From: Shimia sp040225985
GTDB taxonomy: Bacteria; Pseudomonadota; Alphaproteobacteria; Rhodobacterales; Rhodobacteraceae
NCBI RefSeq assembly: GCF_040225985.1
Contig: NZ_JBBPEU010000002.1
Span: forward strand, 186,001 to 250,000
Reading direction: 5' to 3'
Length of the DNA: 64,000 nt
Positions 23,241-31,538 of this stretch are shown one piece after another (within the stretch, counting starts at the first letter, position 1; every line of letters begins with the position of its first letter). Position numbers and translations under genes: made by a program. A model generated the notes under the pieces. That model saw only the letters and a program-made list of their open reading frames with translations, was not told the origin of the DNA and ran no database searches.

Positions 23241-24548
23241 ATGGATCTTCTCTATGCGAATGACCGCAAGGGGCAGTATCCCGACAGTTGGTATGCGGCC
23301 ACAGCCGAGCCGCTGGCGCCCTTCCCTGCCCTGAAGGGCGAGGTCAGGGCGGATGTCTGCGTCATCGGAGCGGGGTATACCGGGCTTTCGACCGCGCTGC
23401 ACCTGGCCGAGCGCGGTTATGACGTGGTGCTGCTTGAGGCGCATCGCGTCGGTTTCGGCGCGTCGGGACGCAATGGCGGGCAGTTGGGATCGGGCCAGCG
23501 GATGGAACAAGACGGGCTGGAAAAGCTGGTCGGCAAGGAGGATGCCCACAAGCTGTGGCTCTTGGCCGAAGAGGCCAAGCAGGTCACCAAAGGGCTGATC
23601 GAAAAACACGAGATCCCCTGCCATTTGAAGCCTGGCATCGCGCATGCCTGTTTCACCGAGCGCGAAGTGCGCGAAGAGCATGCCTATGCGGACTACCTGC
23701 GGTCCGAATACGGCTATTCCCATCTTGAAAAGCTGGACTGCGACCAGTTTCACGCGATCTGCCCGTCGGAGAAATATGTCGGCGGATCGCTGGATATGAG
23801 TGCCGCGCATCTGCACCCTCTGGCCTATGCGCTGGGGTTGGCACGGGCGGCTGCGGCGGCAGGTGTGCGGATTTACGAGAACACCCATGTGCATAACATG
23901 AAGAAAGGCGCCCGCCCCGTGGTGCAGACCGATCGTGGCCGGGTCGTGGCGGACCACGTGGTCCTGGCCTGCAACGGCTATCTGGGCGGGTTGGATCGCA
24001 AGGTCGCTGCGCGGGTGATGCCGATCAACAATTTCATCGCCGCCACCCGTCCCCTGAGCGATGAGGAACTGCACGGGGTATTGCGTCGGGACGTGGCGAT
24101 TGCCGACACCAAGTTCGTGATAAACTATTTCCGGCTCAGCCATGACAAGCGGCTGCTGTTCGGCGGCGGCGAAAGCTATGGCTACAAGTTCCCCAAGGAC
24201 ATTGACGCCACCGTGCGCAAACCCATGGCCGAGATTTATCCGCAGCTGAAGGACATCGAGTTTGAGTATACTTGGGGCGGCACGCTGGGCATCACCATGA
24301 AACGGATGCCTTTCTTTGCGCGCCTTGCCCCGAACATCATCAGCGCCTCGGGTTATTCCGGCCACGGCGTTGGCACTGCGACCCATGCCGGGCAATTGGT
24401 AGCCATGGCCATTGCGGGGCAAAGCGAAGGTTTCGACACGATGGCGCGCGTCCCGACACCGTCTTTCCCGGGGGGCAGCGCATTGCGCTCTCCGCTTTTG
24501 GTGCTGGCGATGACATGGTTCGCCATGCGGGACCGTCTGGGCTTCTGA
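23241..24548 (+). CDS. FAD-dependent amine oxidoreductase, PuuB-like
   Basis: A 435-residue flavoprotein of the DAO family. The FAD-binding Rossmann motif VIGAGYTGLSTALHLAERG spans about residues 41-59, with the acidic residue at the end of the second strand. The family's GRNGGQLGSGQR segment (about 76-87) follows. In the PuuB position it would oxidise a gamma-glutamylamine to the aldehyde with release of H2O2. No PuuC-type dehydrogenase lies next to it, so the aldehyde step would be encoded elsewhere. The ribosome site CAGGGGGATCAGG sits before the ATG. Confidence 0.88.
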   Translation: MDLLYANDRKGQYPDSWYAATAEPLAPFPALKGEVRADVCVIGAGYTGLSTALHLAERGYDVVLLEAHRVGFGASGRNGGQLGSGQRMEQDGLEKLVGKEDAHKLWLLAEEAKQVTKGLIEKHEIPCHLKPGIAHACFTEREVREEHAYADYLRSEYGYSHLEKLDCDQFHAICPSEKYVGGSLDMSAAHLHPLAYALGLARAAAAAGVRIYENTHVHNMKKGARPVVQTDRGRVVADHVVLACNGYLGGLDRKVAARVMPINNFIAATRPLSDEELHGVLRRDVAIADTKFVINYFRLSHDKRLLFGGGESYGYKFPKDIDATVRKPMAEIYPQLKDIEFEYTWGGTLGITMKRMPFFARLAPNIISASGYSGHGVGTATHAGQLVAMAIAGQSEGFDTMARVPTPSFPGGSALRSPLLVLAMTWFAMRDRLGF

Positions 24549-24574
24549 GCCCCGCTGAAACCCTGACTGACCCA

Positions 24575-24607
24575 GACCCGCCGCCCCGTCGCGCGCGGGT
24601 CTTTTTT
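24575..24607 (+). terminator. Rho-independent terminator after the oxidase gene
   Basis: Stem GACCCGC (24575-24581) with GCGGGTC (24595-24601), 13-base loop, followed by a six-T run. It ends the amidotransferase-ligase-oxidase transcript. Confidence 0.8.
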
Positions 24608-24693
24608 CATGGAATATTCACATCACAGGGGCGCGAAGGGGTGGAAAGCTATACGACATTGATTTATATATCCTGCAGTATGGATTAAGAAAA

Positions 24694-25917
24694 GTGAAAA
24701 CTATGACCTTGCCGCCGAATGTCTATGATGCCGAGCCGATCCCCGAAAGCGCCCGCGCCGAGGTGGACCGCCTGCTGAACTCGGGTGATCTGTTCCGTTA
24801 CACCGCCCCCGAAGATGCGCCGGTGTCGCTTCTTGAATCCGAATTCGCCGAGATGATGGGCACGAAATACGCGCTGGCCGTGTCGTCCTGTTCAGCGGCG
24901 CTGTTCCTGTCGCTCAAGGCGCTGGGTCTGCCCCGCGATGCACGCGTTCTGATCCCCGGCTTCACCTTTGCCGCGGTGCCGTCCTCGGTCGTGCATGCCG
25001 ATTGCGTGCCGGTCCTGTGTGAGGTGGGCGAAAACTATCGCATCGACATCTCCGATTTCGAGGCCAAGCTCGACAGCGTGCAGGCCGTGATCATCAGCCA
25101 CATGCGCGGCCATACAAGCGACATGGATGCGATCATGGCCCTGTGCGACGCGCGCAATATCCCCGTGGTCGAAGACGCCGCGCACAGCCTTGGCACAACA
25201 TGGCATGGCAAGAAGATCGGGACGATTGGCCGTGTGGGCTGTTTCTCGTTCCAGTCTTACAAGCTGGTCAATGCGGGCGAAGGCGGCATCCTGATCACCG
25301 ATGACGCCGACCTTGTGGCGCGCGCCGTCATCATGTCGGGTGCCTACGAGCATAACTGGCAGAAACACAAAGCGCCCGCCGGCGACAATACCGGCGATCT
25401 GGCGGCCGCCTTTGCCCGCTGGCAGAACAAGTTGCCGCTCTATAACCTGCGTCTCAACAACTTGTCGGCGGCGATCATCCGCCCGCAACTGGCCGAGGTA
25501 CCGCGCCGTGTACGCGATGGCCGGGCCAACCATGACTATGTCGCCGGATTGCTGAACCGGTCGCCCTGGCTGCACGTGCCCGAGAAACTGGGCCCGGAAG
25601 ACCGTGCGCCGGACTCGATCCAGTTCAACCTGGACGGCATGGACAATGACCAGATCCTGGCCTTTCAGGCGGCGGCAAATGCGCGTGGCGTGAAGGTTCA
25701 GGTCTTCGGCCAATCCACCGACAACGCGCGGGCCTTTTGGAACTGGCAATTCATCGAGGATCTGCCGGAACTGCCCCGCACCCGTGAGATGCTGATGGCG
25801 GCGTGTGACGTGCGTCTGCCGGCGCGGTTGAAACAGGACGAGCTGGACGTGATCGCCGACGCCCTGACCGGAGCCGCCGAAGATGTCATGGGGCCGCTGC
25901 GCGCCTACGGGACGTAA
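24694..25917 (+). CDS. DegT/DnrJ/EryC1/StrS-family PLP aminotransferase
   Basis: A 407-residue PLP enzyme of the sugar-aminotransferase family. The PLP-anchoring Lys is in SFQSYKLVNAGEGG (about residue 188), the EDAAHSLGT block (about 162) binds cofactor, and the SSCSAALFLSLKALG segment binds phosphate. The start is GTG 24694, with ATG 24703 as alternative (MTLPPN). These enzymes usually aminate keto-sugars or scyllo-inosose, but no sugar-biosynthesis genes are nearby. Its isolation, with its own promoter and terminator, leaves the substrate open. It is not obviously part of the amine cluster. Confidence 0.85.
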   Translation: MKTMTLPPNVYDAEPIPESARAEVDRLLNSGDLFRYTAPEDAPVSLLESEFAEMMGTKYALAVSSCSAALFLSLKALGLPRDARVLIPGFTFAAVPSSVVHADCVPVLCEVGENYRIDISDFEAKLDSVQAVIISHMRGHTSDMDAIMALCDARNIPVVEDAAHSLGTTWHGKKIGTIGRVGCFSFQSYKLVNAGEGGILITDDADLVARAVIMSGAYEHNWQKHKAPAGDNTGDLAAAFARWQNKLPLYNLRLNNLSAAIIRPQLAEVPRRVRDGRANHDYVAGLLNRSPWLHVPEKLGPEDRAPDSIQFNLDGMDNDQILAFQAAANARGVKVQVFGQSTDNARAFWNWQFIEDLPELPRTREMLMAACDVRLPARLKQDELDVIADALTGAAEDVMGPLRAYGT

Positions 25918-25952
25918 GGGACGCCCCCTAAAAACCGACAGCCCGAAAAACC

Positions 25953-25980
25953 AAAGCCCCGGATCAGGTCCGGGGCTTTT
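25953..25980. terminator. Bidirectional terminator
   Basis: AAAGCCCCGGA (25953-25963) pairs with TCCGGGGCTTT (25969-25979), 5-base loop, with a T-run to the right and an A-run to the left. It ends both the rightward aminotransferase and the leftward phaR transcript. Confidence 0.85.
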
Positions 25981-25981
25981 T

Positions 25982-26533
25982 TCATTTCATCTTGTTCAGC
26001 TTGCTTTGCAATTCGGCGAGTTGTTTCTTGATATCATCAAGGTCTTCGCTCTCTTCGTCCGAGTCATCCGAGGATTGGGGCGAAGTCGATCCTGCGGTCC
26101 AGGGATTCATGCCGCCGGTCATGGCTTTCATGAACGCCTCTTGCTGGGCCTGCATCGCCTCGAGCCCGGGCATCTTCATGCCGCCGCCCATGCTTTCCAT
26201 CATCTTTTCCTGCCCCTCGCGGAACATCTCGAACGAGGCTTGCAGAAATTGCGGCACGACACTGCCGGCCTGGGTAGTATAACTGCGCACAAGATCGTTC
26301 AAAACATTCACCGGCAGCATGTTTTCGCCACGGCTTTCGTGTTCGGCAATGATCTGAAGCAGGTATTGACGGGTCAGGTCGTCGCCGGTCTTGAGATCAA
26401 CGATCTGCACCTCGCGCCCATCGCGAATGAAACCCGCAATATCGTCGAGTGTCACGTAATCGCTTGTTTCGGTGTTATAGAGCCGGCGGCTGGCATACCG
26501 CTTGATCAGGAGCGGCTTTTTTTCTTCACCCAC
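25982..26533 (-). CDS. phaR: PHB synthesis repressor PhaR
   Basis: PhaR represses phasin and its own gene and is released when it binds polyhydroxybutyrate. The N-terminal LLIKRYASRRLYNTETSDYV and the DGREVQIVDLKTGDDLTRQYLLQII region are diagnostic for PHA regulators (PHB/PHA accumulation regulator domains), followed by an acidic, charged coil tail. The start GTG 26533 gives VGEEKKPLL, fits homologue length and sits 6 bases after GGGAGAT. ATG 26548 would add MREIP and has AAGGA directly adjoining, which is too close. Sites CTGCAG at 26561 and 26581 upstream suit autoregulation. Confidence 0.9.
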   Translation of the reverse strand: MGEEKKPLLIKRYASRRLYNTETSDYVTLDDIAGFIRDGREVQIVDLKTGDDLTRQYLLQIIAEHESRGENMLPVNVLNDLVRSYTTQAGSVVPQFLQASFEMFREGQEKMMESMGGGMKMPGLEAMQAQQEAFMKAMTGGMNPWTAGSTSPQSSDDSDEESEDLDDIKKQLAELQSKLNKMK

Positions 26534-26549
26534 GGGTATCTCCCTCATT

Positions 26550-26593
26550 CCTTATGCGCGCTGCAGAAAACCTTATGCGACTGCAGCAGAAAA
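26550..26593 (-). promoter_or_regulatory. PhaR-type direct repeats upstream of phaR
   Basis: Two imperfect direct repeats, CCTTATGCG then CTGCAG then AAAA (about 26550-26570 and 26571-26593), put CTGCAG cores at 26561-26566 and 26581-26586, 20 bases apart. CTGCAG with TGC flanks matches the phaP-side operator core. This suggests PhaR controls its own gene. Assignment is by similarity of core and position. Confidence 0.55.
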
Positions 26594-26599
26594 GGAAAC

Positions 26600-26629
26600 A
26601 AAAAGAAAGGGCGAGCCAGAGGCTCGCCC
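26600..26629 (-). terminator. Terminator after phaP
   Basis: A 9-bp perfect stem GGGCGAGCC (26609-26617) with GGCTCGCCC (26621-26629), loop of three. Read leftward it is followed by T-rich sequence (complement of AAAAGAAA). It ends the phaP message before phaR, so the two are separate transcripts. Confidence 0.8.
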
Positions 26630-26681
26630 ACGCGATTGGCACCTGATAGGGAGGAGATGGGTGCCAGGTAGTTTCGCGTTC

Positions 26682-27125
26682 TTACTTAGCAGTTGCTTTC
26701 TTGGCAGCTGCAGTCACCTCTTCGGTGGCTTTTTTGACTGCGGCTTGAGCTTCTTCCGAAGCGTCTTTGCCTGCGGCCATCATCAGTTCGACGGTTTCCA
26801 TCTGAACTTTCTTGGCAACTTCTGCGAAGGCCGCCATGTTCTCGGCAGCAACTTCAGCCTGTGCCGAAGCGAAGTCGGTCATGGCTTTGGCATAGTCGGC
26901 CGGCTCGGCTTTGGCTTTCGACATCTCTGCCAGTTTGGCCAGGGTGTCTTTGGTCCACTTGGACGAGATCTCCGACGATTTCTCGGCGGCGTCCAGAGCA
27001 ACACCAGCCAGTTTCTCGTTCAGAGTGGCGGTGTTTTTGAATGCGTCTTCCATTGCCGAAGTGTCAACGGGGAATGCGCCCATCATGTCTTTCAGCATAG
27101 CGGTCATGTCTTGGTTCTTAGTCAT
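26682..27125 (-). CDS. phaP: Phasin family protein
   Basis: Phasin coats PHB granules and limits their size. The 147-residue protein is amphipathic and helical, rich in Ala, Glu, Lys and Met, with no cysteines: LAGVALDAAEKSSEISSKWT and the Met-Ala-rich central helix are typical. Its C terminus is Lys/Ala-rich (AKKATAK). The ribosome site AAAGGGAAC precedes ATG 27125. A perfect inverted PhaR-type operator lies in its promoter, so it is expected to rise sharply with PHB accumulation. Confidence 0.9.
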   Translation of the reverse strand: MTKNQDMTAMLKDMMGAFPVDTSAMEDAFKNTATLNEKLAGVALDAAEKSSEISSKWTKDTLAKLAEMSKAKAEPADYAKAMTDFASAQAEVAAENMAAFAEVAKKVQMETVELMMAAGKDASEEAQAAVKKATEEVTAAAKKATAK

Positions 27126-27180
27126 TTTGTAGTTCCCTTTAGCGATGTTTGCGGGGTGTCCCGCTGTCTGCGTCTGGGAA

Positions 27181-27234
27181 TAATATGCTTTCTGCAGTGC
27201 AGCATTTCAAGATATTTTTTGCTGCACTGCAGAA
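27181..27234 (-). promoter_or_regulatory. Perfect 15-base inverted PhaR operator over the phaP promoter
   Basis: TTCTGCAGTGCAGCA (27190-27204) and its exact complement TGCTGCACTGCAGAA (27220-27234) face each other across 15 bases, a centre spacing of about three helical turns. Leftward -35 TTGAAA (27210-27205) and -10 ATATTA (27186-27181) are 18 bases apart, so the left arm sits in the spacer. The TGC-rich core agrees with PhaR sites described for Paracoccus and Rhodobacter. Direct evidence is the repeat; the regulator assignment follows the family. Confidence 0.75.
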
Positions 27235-27256
27235 TATTTTCAATTAACAAGCATTA

Positions 27257-29050
27257 TCAACGGGTTGCCTTTGCCAAAACATAGGTACCCGGAGCATCGC
27301 ACAGGGCTGGATGCTCCGAATCACCGGGTTCGCGGGCCGCGACCTGCTTGCCCGAGCGTGTGGAAAGCCACTTGTCCCAGACCGGCCACCACGATCCTTC
27401 ACTATAGGTCGCGTTCTCCATCCAGGTTTCGCTGTCGGTGCTAAGGTCCTTGTTGGTGTAATGGCCGTACTTCTTCTTGGACGGCGGATTTACGATGCCC
27501 GCGATATGGCCGGACTCGGACACGACAAAGGTCTTGTTCTTGCTCGAGGTCTGCTGGAAGCCGCGATAACAGTCTTTCCAGCGGGCGATATGGTCGGTCT
27601 CACAGGTGACCGACATCAGCGGGATATCGACATCGGAAATATGCAGCGTCTCGCCGCAGAACTCGACCCCGTCGGTCACGAACTTGTTCTCCTGACACAG
27701 GCGGCGCAGGTATTCGTGCGCCATCTTGCCCGGCAGGCCCGAACCATCCCCGTTCCAATACAGAAGGTCAAAGGCCGGGGGTGCCTCGCCCATCATATAG
27801 CTCTTGATCGCGGGACCATAGATCAGGTCGTTCGACCGCAGGAAGCTGAAGGTGCGCTGCATGATAAAGGACCGCAGGATCCCCTCTTCCCCGATTTCCT
27901 CGTCGATGCCGTCGATAAAATCGTTCTGCAGGAAGGGGGTGAATTCGCCCTGATCGGCAAAATCGGTCAGGCAGGTAAAGAAGGTCGCGGATTTGACCGA
28001 CTTGTCCTTGCGCTTTTTCATCAGCGACAGCGTCAGGTGCAGCGTTGTGCCGGCAATACAATACCCCACAGCGTTGACCTGTTTCTGCTTGGTCAGCTTC
28101 TTGGTCTCTTCAATCGCCTTGAGGAACCCGTCTTCGATATAGTCGGCCATGCCGATATCCGAATAGGACCGGTCCGGATTGATCCAGCTGACGATGAACA
28201 CGGTGTAGCCCTGTTCGACCGCCCACTTGATCATGCTGTTCTGTTCCTTGAGATCCAGAATATAGTACTTGTTGATCCAGGGCGGGAAAATGACCAGCGG
28301 CGTTTCATAGACGGTTTCGGTCGTCGGCGAATATTGCAGCAGTTCGAACATGTGGTTGCGGAACACCACTTTGCCCGGTGTCGTTGCGATATTGCGCCCG
28401 ATCTCGAAGGCGTTTTCATCGGCCAGCGTGACCATCAGTTCGCCGTTGTTGGCTTCAAGATCCGCGATCAGGTTCTCGAGCCCCTTGATCAGCGACTTGC
28501 CATCGGTCTCGACCGCCTTTTCCAGAGCGTCCGGATTGGTGCTGAGAAAGTTGGTCGGCGACATCATGTCGATGATCTGTTGCGAGAAATATTCGATCCG
28601 GTGTTTTTCAAGCGGCTCGAGCCCTTCCAGCCCGTCGACCGCATCCTCGATCGCCTTGGCGTTGAGCAGGTATTGCTGCTTGATGAAATTGAAATAAGGG
28701 TTGGACTGCCACATCGGGTTCGAGAACCGGCGATCCTTGGGCGTGGGGTCTTCGGGCGCTTCCAGCTTGCCCTGCGCAATAAGATGTTGCGCGTCGACGA
28801 AATGCTTTACCGATTTTGCCCAGAAATCCAGCTGCTGTTCCAGAACCTTTCCGGGATTATTCATCATCTCGGTCCAATAGGCGGTCGCGGCGTTGGTGAA
28901 TACTTCGTGATTCGGGGCATTCAGGTCTTTGCGCAGGGGTTTGCGGCGCGCCATCACCTCGATCAAACGCTGAGAAAGACGCTCAACCTGCGCTAAATTC
29001 TCGTTTAGCCGCTCTAAATTTTCGCCTGCGGCATTCTCGTTTGTTGTCAT
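27257..29050 (-). CDS. phaC: Class I polyhydroxyalkanoate synthase
   Basis: Polymerises 3-hydroxyacyl-CoA to PHA on the granule surface. The alpha/beta-hydrolase nucleophile elbow is GYCIAG (about residue 330), the Cys replacing Ser as in all PhaC. The catalytic His is in ESGHIAG (about 525) and the Asp in the VTCETDHIARWKD region. PWINKYYILDL and AYWTEMMNNPGK are class I signatures. The ATG at 29050 is preferred over an in-frame TTG at 29056. A divergent promoter region of about 100 bases separates it from phaZ. It is upstream of, but separate from, phaP. Confidence 0.95.
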   Translation of the reverse strand: MTTNENAAGENLERLNENLAQVERLSQRLIEVMARRKPLRKDLNAPNHEVFTNAATAYWTEMMNNPGKVLEQQLDFWAKSVKHFVDAQHLIAQGKLEAPEDPTPKDRRFSNPMWQSNPYFNFIKQQYLLNAKAIEDAVDGLEGLEPLEKHRIEYFSQQIIDMMSPTNFLSTNPDALEKAVETDGKSLIKGLENLIADLEANNGELMVTLADENAFEIGRNIATTPGKVVFRNHMFELLQYSPTTETVYETPLVIFPPWINKYYILDLKEQNSMIKWAVEQGYTVFIVSWINPDRSYSDIGMADYIEDGFLKAIEETKKLTKQKQVNAVGYCIAGTTLHLTLSLMKKRKDKSVKSATFFTCLTDFADQGEFTPFLQNDFIDGIDEEIGEEGILRSFIMQRTFSFLRSNDLIYGPAIKSYMMGEAPPAFDLLYWNGDGSGLPGKMAHEYLRRLCQENKFVTDGVEFCGETLHISDVDIPLMSVTCETDHIARWKDCYRGFQQTSSKNKTFVVSESGHIAGIVNPPSKKKYGHYTNKDLSTDSETWMENATYSEGSWWPVWDKWLSTRSGKQVAAREPGDSEHPALCDAPGTYVLAKATR

Positions 29051-29154
29051 ATTCAATATTCCACCGTATCCTCGCTGCCACGCAGCATGAAATTTTGCCC
29101 GTTCGGACCTGGGCAGGATAACCCCGGTATGCCCGGGCAGTAAAGGAGACGCCG

Positions 29155-30450
29155 ATGCGGTACATGGCCACGTACGACCTCATGGAGACCATGCGGAACA
29201 CGAACCAATGGTTGGGTGCCTCGGCCCTTGCCATGGCATCCTACCCTGTTTTTGCGATGGCGCCGAACCCGATGCTGCAATGGGTGCGCGCCTGGGGCGA
29301 AGTCACCGAGCGCACCTTCCAGCGCATTGTCGTCAAGCCCGACTGGGGCATTCGCACCTTCACCTGCGAAGACGGCAAGGACCATCTTGTCAATATCGAG
29401 ACCGTGGTCGAACGCCCGTTTGGCGATCTGATCCACTTTAACGTCGCGGGCCGCGAAACCCAGAAACGCAAGGTTTTGCTGGTTGCTCCGATGTCCGGCC
29501 ACTATGCCACCCTGCTGCGCTCTACCGTCAAAAGCCTGATCGTGAATTGTGAAGTCTACATCACGGATTGGCATAACGCGCGTGACATTCCCGTCTCCGA
29601 GGGCAAATTCGACATTGAAGATTACACCCTGTACCTTGTCGACTTCCTGAAAGAGCTTGGCCCCGACACGCACGTGATCGCCGTGTGCCAACCTGCCCCG
29701 CTGACGCTGGCCGCCACCGCCTATCTGGCCGAGGAAGATCCAGCCGCCCAGCCCCGTTCGCTGACCCTGATCGGTGGTCCGATCAACCCCGATGCAAACG
29801 CCACCGACGTGACCGATTTCGGCAACCGCGTCACCATGGGCCAGCTTGAGGAAATGATGATCCAGCGCGTCGGCTTCAAATATCCCGGCGTGGGCCGCAT
29901 GGTCTATCCGGGCCTTTTGCAGCTGACCTCGTTCATGTCTATGAATGCGGACCGCCACTCCAAAGCGTTTTCGGACCAGATCATGCGCGTTGTCCGTGGC
30001 GAAGCGTCGGATCACGATGCCCATAACCGGTTCTACGATGAATACCTGGCCGTGATGGACATGCCGGCAGAGTTCTACCTGTCCACGGTCGAGCGTATCT
30101 TCAAGAACTGTGAAATCGCCAAGAACGAATTTGTGGTCAATGGCCGCAAGGTCGACATGGGCAAGATCACCACCGTGGCGGTCAAGACCGTCGAAGGCGA
30201 CAAAGACGACATCACCGCCCCCGGTCAGTGTATCTATGCGCTGGAGCTGTGCACCGGCCTGCCCGACGAAAAGAAAGCCAGCCATGTCGAACCCGGCGCA
30301 GGTCACTATGGTATCTTCGCGGGTAAAAGCTGGCGCAACAACATCCGCCCCCTGGTTCTGGACTTCATCGACACGGCAAACGCCGAGGCTGCCAAGAAAC
30401 CGGCCAAAGCCGCCAAACCGGCGCCTGCGAACAAGAATACTGCGGCTTAA
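29155..30450 (+). CDS. phaZ: Intracellular PHB depolymerase
   Basis: PhaZ breaks down stored PHB granules. The nucleophile is the Cys in AVCQPAP (about residue 183), characteristic of the short-chain-length intracellular depolymerases, with the catalytic His near EPGAGHYGIFAG (about 382). MLQWVRAWGEVTERTFQR near the N terminus and VNCEVYITDWHNARD match the family. The C terminus has an Ala/Lys/Pro-rich tail like phasin tails, perhaps for granule binding. The ribosome site AAAGGAGA is strong. Divergent from phaC, so synthesis and breakdown can be regulated from one region. Confidence 0.93.
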   Translation: MRYMATYDLMETMRNTNQWLGASALAMASYPVFAMAPNPMLQWVRAWGEVTERTFQRIVVKPDWGIRTFTCEDGKDHLVNIETVVERPFGDLIHFNVAGRETQKRKVLLVAPMSGHYATLLRSTVKSLIVNCEVYITDWHNARDIPVSEGKFDIEDYTLYLVDFLKELGPDTHVIAVCQPAPLTLAATAYLAEEDPAAQPRSLTLIGGPINPDANATDVTDFGNRVTMGQLEEMMIQRVGFKYPGVGRMVYPGLLQLTSFMSMNADRHSKAFSDQIMRVVRGEASDHDAHNRFYDEYLAVMDMPAEFYLSTVERIFKNCEIAKNEFVVNGRKVDMGKITTVAVKTVEGDKDDITAPGQCIYALELCTGLPDEKKASHVEPGAGHYGIFAGKSWRNNIRPLVLDFIDTANAEAAKKPAKAAKPAPANKNTAA

Positions 30451-30472
30451 GCTGCATCCGCATATTTTCAGG

Positions 30473-30500
30473 AAAACGGGGCCGGTCTGGCCCCGTTTTT
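30473..30500. terminator. Bidirectional terminator after phaZ
   Basis: AAAACGGGGCC (30473-30483) pairs perfectly with GGCCCCGTTTT (30489-30499) across a 5-base loop, with T-runs both ways. It ends phaZ on the right and the small membrane protein gene, whose stop abuts it, on the left. Confidence 0.85.
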
Positions 30501-30742
30501 CATTTCCTTTTGCGGTTGCGCCAACGCGGCGACAGGTCCAGCGCCATCACCGCAATGCCCAGCGGAATCATCCAGAACCCCACCACGGGCAGAAACCCGA
30601 CAAATCCGAACAGCATGATCACCAGCCCTACCGGCCAGCGCCAGCCCGGCGGGATGCGTTTGCGGATCCGGACAAGCCAGCGCGCGACAACACCGCGCCA
30701 ACCGTCCGGCGGGCGCAGGGTTTTGCGGGGCTGCTCGGTCAT
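30500..30742 (-). CDS. Small PGPGW-like membrane protein
   Basis: An 80-residue protein with two hydrophobic segments (about residues 37-51 and 55-68) separated by a short PVVG loop, flanked by Arg/Lys-rich ends (RNRKRK at the C terminus). The IPPGWRWPVG segment resembles the PGPGW transmembrane family. Topology by positive-inside rule puts both ends in the cytoplasm. It overlaps the upstream hydrolase gene by 4 bases, so they are coupled. Function unknown. Confidence 0.7.
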   Translation of the reverse strand: MTEQPRKTLRPPDGWRGVVARWLVRIRKRIPPGWRWPVGLVIMLFGFVGFLPVVGFWMIPLGIAVMALDLSPRWRNRKRK

Positions 30743-31449
30743 TTCAGAACGTAGGGTTGCGTCATCCAGTCACGCAGCGCGGCGGTGGTCGCGGCGGGCT
30801 GTTCGAGGGTTGGCAGATGCCCTGCCCCCTCGATGATCCGCAACTGCGCATAGGGAATCAGTTCGGCCATGAAATTGTGCCGCTTGACTGGGGTCAGCCC
30901 GTCATGTTCGCCACACAGCACCAGCGCAGGCACCTTGCATTTGCGCAACGTGCCCTGTTGGTCGCCCCGTTTTTGCAGGGCGCGGGCCTGGCGCACGAAC
31001 ACCTCGGGCCCGAGGAACAGGCCCATATCCTGCACCAACGCAAGGATCTCGGCGCGGTACTCGGTCGGCGCGAGATAGTCGGGCTTCATGAAATCCGCCA
31101 GTACATCGCCCAGTCGCCCCGCGCGCGCACCGACGATCATCGGCTCATAAGCCGCGGCAGACTGGGGGGTTTCTGCCAAGGGGTTGGTGTCCATCAGGGC
31201 GATCCGCGTGACCCGGTCGGGCGCGCGACGCAGAATTTCCATGGCCACGATCCCGCCCATGCTCAGCCCCGCCAGCGCGAATTTATGCGGCAGCAGGTCC
31301 AGCAGACCCGAAGCGATTTCCTCGATCCGTTCCCCTTTGGTAATCGGGGCGACTGTCACGGCAAATTCCGCGGATAATTCCGCAATCTGAGGACCATAAA
31401 GCCGCGCATCGCACATCATGCCCGGCAGCAGAACCAAAGGTTCGCGCAT
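30739..31449 (-). CDS. Alpha/beta-fold hydrolase
   Basis: A 236-residue cytoplasmic hydrolase. The oxyanion segment is LLPGMMCDARLY, the nucleophile elbow GLSMGG (about residues 61-66), the acid is in CGEHDGLTP (about 180) and the His in GAGHLPTLEQP (about 209). The short cap and the GMMCD motif are typical of small esterase/MhpC-like enzymes in Rhodobacteraceae. Substrate not predictable. It ends in overlap with the small membrane protein gene, whose product may help anchor or regulate it. Confidence 0.85.
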   Translation of the reverse strand: MREPLVLLPGMMCDARLYGPQIAELSAEFAVTVAPITKGERIEEIASGLLDLLPHKFALAGLSMGGIVAMEILRRAPDRVTRIALMDTNPLAETPQSAAAYEPMIVGARAGRLGDVLADFMKPDYLAPTEYRAEILALVQDMGLFLGPEVFVRQARALQKRGDQQGTLRKCKVPALVLCGEHDGLTPVKRHNFMAELIPYAQLRIIEGAGHLPTLEQPAATTAALRDWMTQPYVLK

Positions 31450-31538
31450 TACTCTCTTGCCCCGTCAAAACCATTTCGTTTTGCGCACTCTCGCACAGAG
31501 CGGGCCAAGGTCAACACCGCCCGTGCCCCGGCTGGCCA

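Noticed and set aside
21738..24422. 894-codon antisense frame opposite ligase 2 and the oxidase gene
   Set aside because: Artefact of high third-position G+C in the real rightward genes; no ribosome site, no domain, and the sense proteins are unmistakable.
27311..28996. 561-codon rightward frame opposite phaC
   Set aside because: Shadow of phaC; it has no domain signature and no regulatory signals of its own.
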